Shown: positions 22,385-35,590, counted from the stretch's first letter. The stretch: 64,000 nt of DNA from Apium graveolens (GCF_009905375.1 NC_133657.1:1550001-1614000); one strand, 5' to 3'. Made by a program: numbers and translations. The notes: generated by a model not told the origin, from the letters alone.

Positions 22385-23059
22385 TGTTAGGAATATGTTG
22401 TAGGCTTGATGATATTTTACCAAACACCTTAGTAGATTTAATTAAGTGTATTTGTAGCTTTCAACGGATAATCTTATTCTATCATCCGTTGAAAGAGTAG
22501 CTTATGTTTAAATAAGTATTTGTAGCACATTTCTGTGTACTATAATGTTTTAGAGAATTAGAAGTTGTAGGATATTATAAGTTATGTTGACTACAAGAAT
22601 GTTATGTAAAATAGGTTGGCTAATTGTAAATATTAGATTCCTTGTAATTTTGCATAAGTGAAATTGAGTCAACTACTACATAAATACTTTCAACGAATGT
22701 TCCTACAAGGCTTTGACGGATGAACCAAGTTCCAATCAACGAATGATCCAATAGAGTCTCGACGGATGATCCAACAGAGTCTTCACGGATAACAAATTCA
22801 AATAGGAGTTGATGGTGACTTGACAGTCACATGGATTGATTGTATACAAAAGGCATGTGGCAGCCTGTAATCAGGATTATGAAGATCAAGAAGCATTTCC
22901 ATTTCCATGCTAACTTGAAGAAATACAAAGATGCTGGATAGAGAAATGAAGAAACATGTGATCAGACTTAGATACATTTATTTTATTAGTTTATCTTTTT
23001 CACATGTAACATGGTGATATAAAAACCAAGAGTAGCAAGTAGAAAAAAATTGATTGAAA
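22385..23059 (+). repeat. 3' LTR of TE4, interrupted by TE5
   Basis: Begins TGTTAGGAATATG after the polypurine tract. It carries about seven ATCCGTCGA-type motifs and a TATA-like GATATAAAAA at about 23016-23025. It stops at 23059/23061, where a Tekay-like LTR end begins. The missing right end, matching 11208-11381, is not found elsewhere in the window, consistent with TE5 running beyond the right edge. Confidence 0.8.
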
Positions 23060-25991
23060 TGTGACGCCCTCAATCTCAGGGTTAGGAAATGAGGACCCAC
23101 ACAACCTTAAACTAACAATAAATAACTATAAACCCCGATTAACTAATAACAGGATCTAACAGGATAAATTTTGAGACAAGATTACAACTACCAACCATAA
23201 TATATAAATTACAACCCAAAATAATACCAAATTTACACAATCGATTCCGATATGGAACCGACAGATAACCCATTGTATCTTTACAACTTTCCGACTAAGC
23301 GCTTGCTCACACATATCATGTACTACCTGCTCTGGCATCTGGAAGCCTACAACACGGTAGGGGCCACCAGGTACGCTCTTACGAGCAGTGCGCCTAAGTC
23401 TGGTCATCCTCTTGCTTAACTGCCATGGTTAGAACAAAGCAAAACATATGAGTATAAAACTCAACAAGTAACTATATGACAGTTTTACGAATATAATATC
23501 AATAATATACCATCACGGCTTTTAAGGCATTCAACTTTAAAATTTCTAGGTGGCAGATTTATGTCTTTGAGCTATGAAAGGGTTATGAAGAAAGGTTTTG
23601 GGCTTCCAGGAATCAAAGTTCAAGATAGGGTGAAAGCCGACATTCATCACAAATCATTAACAGGATCTCAAAGGATCTCTCAAGAGGAAAGCAAGAATAT
23701 ATCCAACTCTGGAAATCAATTATTGGATTGCTATCAATATCATAATAGAATCGGGGTTCTCAAAGCTGTATACTAAACAATATCTCAATCAACCCATCAT
23801 AAATCAATTTAAACCATTTCATTTTTCAAAAAATCAATTGTTGAATAAAGGTATTCAATTTCTCTTTATTAAATGATAGGGAACCCTTGATTGGACTACT
23901 TTTACTTTTATAAATAATATGGGTGATCAGCCCGTACTGACCTCCATATGGTCTTTAAGGTACCTATGGCATAATTTCAGCCTTAAATTGGACTAGCCCC
24001 GCTAGTCTCTTAATACGACTGGACTAATCCCACTAGTCTCTTACGCCTCAAACCATCAGGAATTCATTTAGAAAACCTTTATGCTGGAAAAGAAAGATTT
24101 TACTAAGTTCATTTTATCATTACCAATAATATGAAATCATTCGGACTCTTTCAAGTCAAAAATCATTCTTGAGTTCAGTTCAAGAATTCAAAGAAAGTGA
24201 CCGTACCAATGGTAAGCAAAGATCAATACCAAGAATCTTGATCAAAATAAATACAGGGTACATAAGATAGGGAATCAAAATAGTTCTAAAGAGCATTATA
24301 GAATAAGGTATACAAAAGAAAGATTAACCAATAATACGCATGGGAATTAATAAAGGTTCTTATAATGATCACAAACATTCAGGGTATCCAAAGGAATCGG
24401 TGGGTAATTGGAATATAAAATTACAAGGTTACTACAAGGGTTTGAATAATAGGCGTATCAAATCGTTATGAGAACAATAGCAGGGTGTTTCAAAGAATCA
24501 ATAACAGGAATGGTACTAGTATTCATTATCAAGATTCAAGAATCAATAACCGATTCACAAGTGCTATAAAACTTCAATACTCTATCATGGCATGAACAAT
24601 ATCCTCTCTATAAACAATTTATACAAGTAAGCAGAGTTATTTGCCTGAATTCGCTTTTCTGTTTCACAAGGGTTGAACTACTGCCACCTAGTACACCTTT
24701 CCCTTTTCTAACCCGAATGCCTTCACACTCCGAATCTACAATCCAACAATCAAAGCCTAATTAGATTCTCACTCGACGTTCCCAAAATGCTTAAAATTTA
24801 ATCCATATCGCAAAACCCTAAGAGTATATGTACTCGATCATATTCATATAGCACGATATACCATATAGTCGTACTTCAAATCAATTAGTCATTGATTCAC
24901 ATACATTACGACACCACCATAACACATAGCACTTAATAAAGTGTACTCATATACTTTAAACTTCATACTTTAGTAAATAACCTCGATTCGCATGACTCAA
25001 TAACCAGCAACTCGACCCTTTTCTTTTTATCAACAATTCGAACCAAAATCAACAAATAAACCAAGTAATCCTTAGTAATTGTACATGGATTTACTTAGTG
25101 AAGTCCTTTAATCAAATCAACCTCTTTTACACCTTTAACCATTCGGCTATAATCACAAAACACAATCAAAAATCGAACAACGACATACAATTATCGAAAT
25201 CATGTATAAACTTGAGATCAAGCCTTCACTCATCCTTTTACATTATTCTTAACTTAAATCTTTACATGCAACGCTATAATTTAACATGCAATTGATACTT
25301 CATTCAAAGCCAAATCAAAATCATTTTTACAATTCATTTAATCACAAAATTTGGAACCTACAAGGTTGATCTTTCACCTTAGCACACAATTCTCCTTAAT
25401 CTCTTAAAATTTCATCCTATATAACCTTCGAATTTTCCCAAAATCAACACATACAATTATCAATTCATTTCTTTAAACCATCAACTATTCTAATTTCTCA
25501 ATATTATCCTAGAACAATCATCCACAATCATTTAAATCAACAAGAATCAACTCAATAACTTTCGAAATCAAAAACTCATTCGGTTTTAAAAAAATCACCA
25601 CACGCAAACACCAAAAATAAGTTTAAGAATACTAGAGTTCAGTTGTAACATCATCACTCACCACCGGTTCACCAGAGTTCATCACCGGTGGCAGTGGGTT
25701 CAAGGTGGTGCCCCCACTCGGAGGTTTCCAACCTTAAACCACCAATTTCTACAACGAATATACACATGCAAATACATATCATCATTCCAAATCATGTGGA
25801 AATCAAAACGCTTTTGTTTTCATAAGAACGAAATCAAAACCACCAAAATCCAACTTTGGATTTTTCAAAAAAATTGGAGATAGCAACATGCATCTATATA
25901 TCTAGATAGATGAAGCAAAATCTCACATAACCATGGTCTTACAATCGAAAAATGATGAAGAACAAGGAAAAGATTGAAGAGAGAGAGTACC

Positions 25992-25997
<6 letters not shown>

Positions 25998-26030
<33 letters not shown>
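25998..26030. repeat. (GA)n microsatellite in TE5
   Basis: Uninterrupted GA dinucleotide run of about 33 bp in a GA-rich stretch of the LTR. Confidence 0.9.
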
Positions 26031-26034
<4 letters not shown>

Positions 26035-26081
26035 ATGAGAGAAAAGAGAGAGTTCGGGTGAGGAAAAAGAAAGAAAAGGAG

Positions 26082-26102
26082 TGGGGTGGGGTGGGGTGGG
26101 GT
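26082..26102. repeat. (TGGGG)4 pentanucleotide repeat in TE5
   Basis: Four perfect TGGGG units. G-runs spaced this way could form a G-quadruplex in the plus strand. Confidence 0.85.
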
Positions 26103-26717
26103 TTATATACTACCAAGGAAGGGCAGTTTAGTAACTAGGTAATTACATTTCTGAATCCTCTTTTATTCTTTTCCAAAAACGAATTTGATTAATAAATATC
26201 TCTCTCGGAAAAAATGGAAATGATACGAATAATAATTTTGGAACATAGATCTCGAAATTAGCTTTTCAGCCATATTTTCAAAATAATTTTTGAGCGAACA
26301 GTTGATTTAATATGGATTTTACAAGATTATGTTAAAAATAGCATTTTAACTCCAAATCATTTTAAAATTCACCGATCACGAAATAAATCCATTTATCATT
26401 TTTGTAAAGTCTCTAAGACTATTCTGAAGATAACAAAACAAATTTCACACCTTGAACATACTCGGATAATTTTATAAAAACATTTAAAGGTTCAACAAAC
26501 CTCATTTTAAATCAGATAAATCATTTAAAATCATTTAAACATCAACATATCACATAATCAAGCATATTTTCAAGCAATAGCATGTATTCATATATCATGA
26601 CTCATATTCGACCACGAATTTTCCCTTTTTATTATTATTTTTATCCCCCTTTTCGCGTGACGGGTCGCGTCCTGTCTAACAGCCCGACGCCGAGTGTTTT
26701 AATTACGCTTCACAATC

Positions 26718-26722
26718 AATAC
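26718..26722. other. Target-site duplication of TE6, left copy
   Basis: AATAC directly before the LTR terminus TGTAACACCCCC; the matching AATAC follows the other terminus at 63749-63753. Confidence 0.9.
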
Positions 26723-29700
26723 TGTAACACCCCCAAATCCGGGGTCGGGGATCCAGGTTGTCATGATTTCCATTTCCCTTAATAACACCCAATCTTAATA
26801 AACAACCAACTACTGCGTACTGTGACCCCACAATAAACACACACACCACAAGTTATAGTCTCATAGATGAATACCAAAATAACACAAGTTATTTTATTCC
26901 ACAATTATAAGTCATTATACCTCAAAAGGGTTTTAGAATAAATTTATATTTCTTTGCCATTATTATAATTCATAAAAATACATAAGTCTGGTACATCAAA
27001 AGTTGAAAGCCTAGCCTATTGGTAGTTCCTACCTCAGCTACAGCGGCATCAACACCTATAGGAAACTGTAGAACGTTTCCTATCTGCTCACGAAGTGGGA
27101 GCTTGGTCATGTTCATCTTGTCTATCTGTTGTTGTGTGATGAAAGAAGAAAGCAAGGGTGACCAACAAGCCCACCAAAATAATATGTATAATAATTAATA
27201 ATATATGAGCATTCTCATAGTACTCATGAAAGTCTTGGTCAAGAAGAAATGAACCAAGTTGATATCTTAACGCGACCTAGTCATAAAATATTCAGTATAT
27301 ATGTATCTATACTTTTCGAAATCTTTGAAATCCTATGACATGTATAATATACACAGAGTTCCATTTCATAAGTGTATAAAAATATCGTTGCAAGGTGATC
27401 TCATATATCTAACCTTGTCTCAACATTTTTCTGAAAATCTTTGCCATGCATAAGATAATCATTAACTAGATATAAGTTGAAAAGATGAAGTTACGAGATA
27501 CTCTAATATACTTATATCTTTTCCGAATACTACTCGAACTACCACCGTTCAAGCTATAATCAGTTTCAAAAGTTTATCACATAGATGAGACTACAAGGTA
27601 AGACTTGAATAGATTCAATCTTTGAAATATCATTTGAAAGAATGAAGTTACGAGATACTTCATTAGTCCTGATATATATATATATACACTTATATATATA
27701 TAAAAATATATATTTGATACACTCTTCTGCTATGGAAGTATAAGCAGAGTTGTCGTTCCCAAGAATTTTGGAAAGAAGAAACTTTGGCATAAACCTGATA
27801 TCTTGTTGATCAGGCAAAGATACCAATTAAGTCACCTTTTCTACTAGTAGATGGATGAATCCCCCACTGGTCATCACCCTGGCCATATTAGGACCTTATA
27901 TTGGACTGCCACTCAGCCACTTACGTATTGATGGACTCCCACTGAGCCACTTACACTTTCATGGACCCCCACTGAGCCCATGTTGCTTATGCCGACACAT
28001 TCCGATTGGGCTTATTTCCCGAATGTTGGGCAAGTAATCAAACTCTTTTATCAAGTTAGCAACTTCGTTGCTCCAAAAATACACCACTGAGTCGGATCCC
28101 TTAGATTTTGAGCGAGTATTTAAATCCCCTTCAAAAGGAAGATCTGAAATCTGAAAATGAGTTTTGGGATCTGCTCTAACTTTTAAAATCATTTTGAAGA
28201 CTCGAAAATATTTTAAAGAATATTTAGAGTAATGATGATTTAATAAAATAATTCAGTCCCGATATGTTAGAAAATATCTGAATATTATTATTTGAATAAT
28301 ATTCCCATAAAGGATAATCTTTATAAAAATAATTAAAGTAGAAGTTTTAAAACTCATACTTGAAATGAATAATAAATAACAAAATATATACTTATACGAA
28401 AGTACGATCTTTATTTGAATAATCAAAAATAAGTTTGATTATTATTCAAAACTATCGAATATACCTTATTCGATTAATAGTTATAGAAAACTATATGTAT
28501 ATATAAATATATATATATTATACTCGGGAACATCGACTCCCGGTTTAGAAAAATGTTCACATTTGGGTCCCCTATACTAAGGGTATACGCAACTACTACT
28601 TATCTCTAGCATAGGTATTATGCAGTTTATAAGCATTTGAATTGATAATAAAATATCAACATTTCACAACATGCATATATATACCATATCAAAATGCTCC
28701 AATATATCGCAAGATTTGCTAATAACAACCATGCACTTATCTCAAGATAATGCATCAATATATTTACATCACAACAACAGTATAACGGGTAGAAAACTTG
28801 CCTGAGCATTCCGAGGTAGACTTAAGTTTAGAGTGGGTCCGATAACCTATGAACAACAATATAAGCTGGAATTAGACCACGGTCGCTTAAGAAACTAGTC
28901 AACACTCACTCATACCCTAACGGTCGCTTATACGCTTAACGATTTGCGTTAATCATTTGCGTACCCTCGGTTCCACCAATTTTAATAAATTAACCGTTAC
29001 GAATTTTAAGGCGACTCTTTCGTGAGTACTTTACCAACTGCCTAACCCACCTTACATAATTGTTTCGTAATCCAATTAGTCTTTTAAGAGCCTTAAACAA
29101 GGTTTCAAAGTTAAGCAAGGGGTAAAGGTTCGTTCGCGAAACACCGTAACTTAAAATGGTGGTTTCTCCTAAACCGTACATCGGATCTAAGTGAACCACA
29201 TATCAAAATGAAGATTGAATCATAAAATATCTAAGAATGGTAATGGTCAGTCCATTTCAGTGTGTGTTTGGGTGCAGAATTTATGCACAAAACAGTCTAA
29301 GGAAAATTGGGCATTACGATGGCTATAACTTAGCGATTCCCAAATTTTATTACAAGACCACAACCATACCAAACCAACCCAACAATCAACATACTACATT
29401 ATAACATTCCAAAAAGCCCCTAAACTTCATCATACACTAAAACAAGTTCCTCACAATCACCAGTTACATACTAACTCATAACTTCCATTTAAAGTTCATA
29501 ACTACTCTAAAATCATACAAACATCCAAGAACTCTTAAAGAACAAGTTTAAAACTCATGGTATGGCTTAAACACAAAGAGGGGAAGAGGTTATACCTTCC
29601 TTGGAGAGTGGATAATACTTAACAAACCTTAGATAATCCTTAACTAGCCCTATAATGATTAAAACCTCAAAATAAAATCAAGAATACAAAGTTAATTCTT

Positions 29701-30547
29701 GAAACACTATTCCCTGAACTGTAAAACGTTAAAAACGGGTATGGAAATCAAGAAGGTGAGGATAGTGTTTACCCTAATTGTGTAGATCTTCTCAAGGGCT
29801 TCAATTTGATAGGTAGAACGCGCAAAATGTCCAAGGAAAACTCAAGATACAAGCTTTTCTTTCTCCTCCATTTTTACTCTCTTTTCCTCTCGGGTTTTTC
29901 ATGAAAAAAAGGATGACGAAGTCTTTGGCTTGCTTGGTTGATTTTGAATAATGTGTCCAAATGTGTGGTTTGATAATATCTATACTAATCCACTTGTTTA
30001 AAGTGATTACATCATCTTAGTGACATCATTCCCTTTCCAAGTGTTGGCTAATTGTGGTGGATGGTATCTTAAGCTCTTAACCATTTGTTTTAGCTTCTCT
30101 TGGAAGCTTTCTCCCCATACCACTTGCATGCATTCGTCCTTGATCGTTAAATTATTTTACGGCTGGTTTATCGCTGAATATCGTTGATCGTTTGAGGGAA
30201 CATATCCGTGATTTTATTACTTGGGTTCCCCTAATTTTCTCAATATTTAATATTCCTTTTATGATCCTCTCTTATAATCCTTGAATTTAAATCCTTTTAA
30301 TCATGTTACCTTATACTCAATTCCTTCAGTATTTGGTGGTTTTTTGGGAAAAATCAAAATGTTCGAATTTGGATTCTGACGATCTTTACATACACTTATA
30401 TACCATATGGAGTACTAATAAGATCTCAGAATATCAATAAAAGAACTCCTACATAGTGTGGCATGAAAAGTTTTCTTAATCAGCATAATCAGCAAAATTA
30501 CTATTCATAAGGATTACAAAAAGTCCAAAATTTTTGGGGTTATTACA
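26723..30547 (-). repeat. 3' LTR of TE6 (complete, 3.8 kb)
   Basis: Plus-strand ends are TGTAACACCCCC and GGTTATTACA. It pairs with 36055-37801 and 62432-63748. It contains a three-unit, 30-bp tandem repeat (27903-27992) and AT dinucleotide runs near 27677-27712 and 28499-28521. No protein-coding feature is credible; short open frames here are LTR sequence. Confidence 0.88.
27903..27992. repeat. 30-bp tandem repeat, three units, in the TE6 LTR
   Basis: Each unit begins GGAC, then CCACT.AGCC. The same array is present in the other LTR at 37212-37301, so it predates insertion. It lies in an open frame (60 codons) in both LTR copies, antisense to the element. Confidence 0.75.
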
Positions 30548-30559
30548 GTCTCCCCTACT
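30548..30559 (-). promoter_or_regulatory. Polypurine tract of TE6
   Basis: On the minus strand AGTAGGGGAGAC lies directly upstream of the LTR start TGTAATAACC. Confidence 0.75.
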
Positions 30560-30614
30560 TAAAAGGATTCCATCCCGGAATCAGATAGAAAACCGTTGGG
30601 GATACTTTTCTAGC

Positions 30615-31330
30615 ATTGCACTTTATAACTCTCAAGTTAATTTTCCCACATTGTGGTTCTTACCACTAAACTCTGACTAGTTTGATAACCATGTTCCTAA
30701 GCACTTATTCCTTTTTAATTCATAACCCTCACTAGTTGCTCCACATAGGTTAAGTCTGGTCGCAGGTTTACGTGTTCATATTCTCCTATGTGTCTCGCCT
30801 CTGGATCATACTTCCTTAACATTGATACTTGGAACTCATTGTGAACTTGTTGCAGGTTCGAGGGTAGGGCTAGCTCATATGTTAGCTTTCCAATACGTCT
30901 TAATATATCTAAGGGTCCAACAAATCGTGGACTTAGCTTTCCTTTATTTTCGAACCTCATCAATCCTTTCCATGGGAATACCTTTAACAATACTAGGTTC
31001 TCTACCTCATACTCTTTTTCCTTTCAGGCCAAACCAACATACTTCTATAGTCGATCTTGGGTTGTTACTAGCCGTCCTCTGATTAGATCTACTATGCCCT
31101 TGGTTATTTGGACCACTTTGGACCTGAGCATCTTGCACTCCCCTACTTTATCCCAATATAAGGGAGATCGGCATCTCCTTTTTTTGTACAGGGCCTTGTA
31201 AGGAAACATTCTGACACTGTCATATCATCTATTATCGAAAGAAAACTCAATCCGTGCTAAGCGATCATTCCAAAAAAATTCAAGTCTATCACACAGACTC
31301 TCATTATATCACCTAGCTCTACAGCTTTTG
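30615..31330 (-). pseudogene. Integrase C-terminal half and chromodomain-like tail of TE6
   Basis: Reading the minus strand, integrase signatures run from about 31330: a DRLARIEFSF-type block, CRSPLYWD, then KEYEVENLVLLKVFPWKGLMRF, GKLSPRFVGPLDILRRIGKLTYELALP and HNEFQVSMLRKYDPEA. The open part is 30715-30990 (91 codons). A frameshifted tail down to about 30615 retains LRNMVIKLVRV-like sequence, as in the Tekay chromodomain start. The integrase catalytic core is not recognisable upstream, so only the C-terminal half remains. Several stops occur. Chromodomains in this lineage bias insertion towards heterochromatin, which fits the nested setting. Confidence 0.8.
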
Positions 31331-34209
31331 TTTCTCAATACTTATTCTTTTCCAGTTTGCAATCGTTACTATCTTCCGTACAGAATACTATTCTAGATAT
31401 ACCTTTACACGCTAGAGTTTTATAACCTTTTAATGAACGTGTTAACCTTAGTATCATGAACGTGTTTCCATTCTGAATACCACCATACTTATACTACTCC
31501 CTTTCTAGCTGCTTCTATCTTCCAAAGTTTGATCACTCATATAGAAGTAAAAGAATTTGTTTAGAGATCACTATGATCATGAACACTTGTTCTATTGCAT
31601 AGTTAGTACAGAAGGTGGTCAGCCTTTAGTACTTGACAAGCAATTAAACAACATGTAGTATCCTACTAGGCTTCTATCACACAGATAGATAGTCATTCGG
31701 CAATACCTCCCCTTCTGGATGGGTTGTTCTTCTCAGTTTACATGAAAATGAAAAGAAGAGAAAAGAAAGAATTTAAGAGAATTATATAAAAGTATTGTCA
31801 CAAAACATCTGGCTTGGAGTCCACCTCTGAACTATAGAGGTTTATCACCGGAGAACAAAATACATATAGATGTATATATATATCAACATCAAGTATCATC
31901 GCATCGTATTTCACATGCCTAAATATTTTTGCTATTCCGTCCATCATTCTATGGACCCATGCTCTTGCGCGAGCTTAAAAAAAACAATCATCTTTGAAAC
32001 TCCCTCGACATTAAAAATCGAATCTGGGATTTCATTCTAGACATCATTGTTACTAGAATCCATTGCTACACCGCAACCTTCTTCATATAGTAATACTACT
32101 CTTTATTGATAAGAAGGAATAAATATTCAATAGGTAGATAATCGACTTAATTAGTCTATCAATGATAACTTATAAATCACCACAACCCGATTAGTGGTAC
32201 CCAATCTCAACATCCATTACAATACAACTCTCATGGTTGTAATCGACTCATTATTCAAAGAATCGTTGATGCATTATTATAGTCCACCACGGACCTACTA
32301 CAGTCATTCATTTTCTAAGAAATCTCAATATCTAACCATACAAAGTCCATAGCTATCGTATCGAATTCTTTTAAAGAGGCAACATGATCACCGTTCATGA
32401 TTCATGAAGAACACTCCTGAACTTAACGTACATATGACATGAAGCAGATAAAATTGTAGAAGAGTTTCAATGAAAGCAATGATAGCAGGTTAATACCATT
32501 ATTAACCATATGTCTTTATTAGGAGACATGAATCTCAAAGGTTTATTTAGTCCTTTCGTAACATGGTCCTGGATTATTCTCTAGATAGGACCTTCTAAGA
32601 TAGATAGCCCGCTCACGATGATTACATGAATCAAATCTTTACCAAACTACTATTACTATTGAGTATCGTACAATCATCAGAAGAAATGTCAATCTTTCAA
32701 ACCATAATACAACCTTCACGGATTTAACCATCATCACTGTATTCCTCTGGCACGAGCGCCTATAATTGTCCTTTTACACTTAAAATGTCGGCCACCTCTT
32801 TGGCCTTTCCTGATAGTAAAATTTCCTTACAATCAATGTCATTTTAACCACCTCCAACTAAATTTTCTACCTCATTTCAATCACTGCTTATATGAAAATG
32901 CTTTTCTTAAGTCACGGTGAGAAAAAAAATCACCATTTTTCCATCAGTCATTGCCTTAGTCTTTAGATGTGAACATTATCACGACTGACTCTCGATCATA
33001 CTTAGGACGTCTCTTATCTTGGGTCCTTCTTGTTTTCACCAATCTCGACCCTCATTGGGTCGATCTATACTTTCTTATGGTTCAACACATGCCCCACCTG
33101 GCATTATTATAATTACGTCATATTTCTTTAATTAAAATTTCTATTCTTGAGAACTTTAAATATTACCTTTCTCCTTGTAAAACCTCTAAGGTTATCCTTA
33201 AATCCTTCATCAGGTACACCCTAGGTACAGGGCATATCAAGATACCATTTACTAATACTAGAATCATTGTCTATATAGTTCTGAAAAATTTCTCCACTGA
33301 TCCTTAAAGGTTGTTGTTACCTTAATCCTTTCCAATTCATACTGTCAAAACTCATACTGTCCATATTACGGGTGAAATGCCAACCTTTATGCATTCCCCT
33401 AGGGTTCATCTCAAGTTATCGAAGTTCTATCCTTAATTCCACCTTTAAAAAGGTACTTGCATCCTTCCATGGATAAATTAAGTCATATATCCTTGATAGA
33501 TTATCTTATTCAATCATTCCCACCTCGATAGTTTATACCAAATTTCACAATAGCATCCTTATTCAAGTTAAGGTCAATCCATATGACCTCCAAAAGATAA
33601 TAATGGTTATTCGCTTTTCTTTCCTGATTTGGTAATAATAACAGGGATATTTTAGAAAATATTGGTCGTGTTCAATGTGAACTTTTTAGTTCTAACTATT
33701 CATTTATCTCCATTATTTATCGCAACCGTCATCTCAATGTTGGGATATCTTTTATACCTGGCATCTGCCTTTCTGGGTATCAAGCCACTAGTCTTACCTA
33801 CACTTCACATTCTTGAAGGTCACTTCCTTCATCCAATTTCCTAATTTCTTACTTTCATGTCTCCTCAGTCCATCCGTGTTTTCTTATTAGCCCATCAATC
33901 TATCTCAAAGTGTCTTCGAATACTCCCACTTAAAGGGGATAAATATATATATATATATCATTTATGCCGTCAACCATCAACTTTAACTCATGGTGAATCA
34001 CCCTCATCCTGATGATCACCTACTTTTCTATTTCTATTACTACGAGTCTTTAGGGTTTCCTCATACCCAACTCCCTTATCATTCCTCAAACTCTGTTGCC
34101 TTTATATTCCTTTCCACTTCAGTTTCTTTTTTATTTTCCTTTCTATTACAATCATTTCATGAACCAACACAATATAAGCATTGATTTCAAACATCCTGTC
34201 ATTCTGGAT
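31331..34209 (-). other. Degraded internal region of TE6, no domain recognised
   Basis: About 2.9 kb with no open frame above 64 codons and no confident motif on either strand. By position it should derive from gag-pol of this element. A (TA)n run lies near 33943-33958. Confidence 0.45.
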
Positions 34210-34580
34210 TCGTGTCCTTCAGACGAACCTTGATGACTTTCACATCCTAGATTCATAATTCATCATACTTGTCCACCTCTGGCCTGGTTTTAAAACTTCT
34301 ACACTATCTCTCTAACTTCCTTAGCATTCCACCAGCGGGTGGCCTCTCTCTTAGGAAGGTAAGTGGCAAAAACAGTCTTTTGCGCTTCGTCAATCACTTA
34401 GAATCTCAAATGATTCCTCTATTTCCTTTAGCCAGGCTCTTGCCTCGACTGGGTCAACTTGTTCCTTGGAACTCTGAGAGCTTAGCGACTTAAAGGTCCT
34501 GAAAGAATTTCCCACCGTATTGTTTTCTCAGGGTGATGGTTGGGGATAATAGTCTAAGTTCTGTTTAGACATGTCCATGA
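34210..34580 (-). pseudogene. Gag fragment of TE6, frameshifted
   Basis: The minus strand in several frames retains gypsy Gag signatures: a VEARAWLKEIEESF block near 34400-34450, comparable with NVWLKEIEKAF in TE7 Gag, and an ERGHPLVE-type remnant where TE7 has EATYWWE. It lies downstream of RNase H sequence in the element's own direction, which is out of normal gag-pol order. No intact frame. Confidence 0.6.
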
Positions 34581-34806
34581 ACTGTCGTATAGGAGTACCG
34601 TCTCGGGTCTTCTTTCCTTACTCGACTTTTGTTTCCTTAGTATGAACGTTCCCTCCTGCTCCCCATAATCGGGGTAATCCTACATGTTTTAAATCCTCAT
34701 TTTCCACTTCATTATGTTATGGGTTCCTTCTATCTTGATGGTGACCTCCCTGACTATCACCTTCAGGGTTTGCTTTAAATCTTATTCCTCAAACTAGGGC
34801 TTTCAT

Positions 34807-35590
34807 CTAAGATCTCATCTTTAAGCTCTTGAACATTGAAACCCATTTTTTGTCGGAATACCTCATTATTCCCTTATCATCTTTCTCGGTATTAATCTCT
34901 TCTCCTGTCATTGGCTCTCTACCTTCATTCATCACTTTTTCTTGACACAATATGATCTTTTCTAATAACTCGGGCTGCATTACAATCTCAAACAACTTTT
35001 CGGTACCGGCTCCGATTACCTTCACTTCTATTTCCATTTTCTCAAAATCTCTTACCAATTCTTCCGAAGATATTATCATCTTGAGCCTCTCCTTTCTACT
35101 AAGGGCGTTATCCACCATATTGGCTTTCCCTGGATGATAAGAATCTCATAATCGTAATCCTTGATTAGCTTTAACCACCTCCTCTGGCGCATGTTGAGCT
35201 CTTTCGGCGTGGAAATATACTTGAGCTCTTATGGTTTGTGTAAATCTCTCACTTCTCTCCATACAATTAGTGCCTCCAATCTTTAGGGCAAAACTATTGT
35301 CGTGAGCCCAAGATCATGGGTGGGATATCAAATTTTATATTCCCTTAATTATCTTGACGCGTACATGATTACCTTACCGTATTGCATAAGCACGCACCCT
35401 AATCCCTTGTCATCACTATAAATCATGAAATCTCCTTTTTCCCTCCGGCAACACCAATGCAAGGGTCGTCACCAATCTTTTCTTCAGTCCTTGGAAGGTG
35501 TTCTCGCATTCTTCTATCCATTCGAACTTCTCAGTCTTACGAGTAAGCCGCATTACAGGGGCTGCTATCTTTGCAAACTTGAACGAACCT
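34807..35590 (-). pseudogene. RNase H and start of integrase of TE6
   Basis: The minus strand reads through RNase H: LTRKTEKFEWIEECENTF-like sequence near 35560, a YSDDKGLGCVLMQ-like block near 35400, then [18 protein letters not shown] and HPGKANMVDNALSRKERL (about 35200-35090). The open part 34807-35118 (103 codons) continues into the linker before integrase and aligns with TE7 45524-45780 (QPELLEKI..., TEKDDKGIMR). It stops before the integrase zinc domain. Stops and frameshifts interrupt the RNase H part. Confidence 0.75.

Larger units (their letters stand above)
13086..22795. repeat. Dispersed inverted motif CATCCGTCGA / TCGACGGATG in TE4
   Basis: About 24 copies or one-to-two-mismatch variants in both orientations: gag (near 13086, 13108, 13134), the integrase-RT linker (15293, 15315, 15338, 15361), the spacer before the 3' ORF (17271, 17287, 17305, 17362, 17435, 17470), the 3' ORF (19366, 19388, 19419, 19441 and 19457) and the 3' LTR (22461, 22480, 22685, 22712, 22738, 22757, 22780). 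Several are followed by AAAGA. In coding regions the motif is read in frame (SSVER-type repeats). Confidence 0.85.
11208..23059 (+). mobile_element. TE4: Sire-type copia element with giant 3' ORF
   Basis: Parts in order: truncated 5' LTR, PBS, gag, pol, a 4.5-kb extra 3' ORF, PPT and the 5' portion of the 3' LTR, which is interrupted by TE5 after 23059. LTR ends (TGTTAGGAATA and GGGAATAACA) carry matching inverted termini. Order PR-INT-RT-RH marks it as Ty1/copia; the extra ORF after pol is typical of Sire/Maximus-like elements. All frames carry stops or frameshifts. The 5' LTR keeps only its last ~174 bp, so the left edge has been deleted. Confidence 0.88.
23060..26722 (-). mobile_element. 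TE5: minus-strand Tekay-like LTR, left segment
   Basis: Starts TGTGACGCCCTCAATC. This is the complement of an LTR 3' end similar to, but clearly diverged from, the TGGCGCCCTCC end of TE2/TE7. No coding domains are seen. The segment ends at 26722 with the AATAC target duplication of TE6 and resumes at 63754. The exact first base could be 23060 or 23062. Whether it belongs to a solo LTR or a full element cannot be decided, since it continues outside the window. Confidence 0.65.

Noticed and set aside
25865..26116. Minus-strand frame rich in Ser-Leu in TE5
   Set aside because: Translation of the GA microsatellite and the TGGGG repeat.
27566..27826. Small frames inside the TE6 and TE9 LTRs as genes (also 26970-27155, 36297-36482, 60999-61184)
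   Set aside because: The same short frames recur in LTR copies because the LTRs are homologous; no domain or codon constraint is evident.
27903..27992. CRISPR-like spaced repeats
   Set aside because: Units are contiguous tandem repeats without spacers in a plant LTR; no Cas genes.
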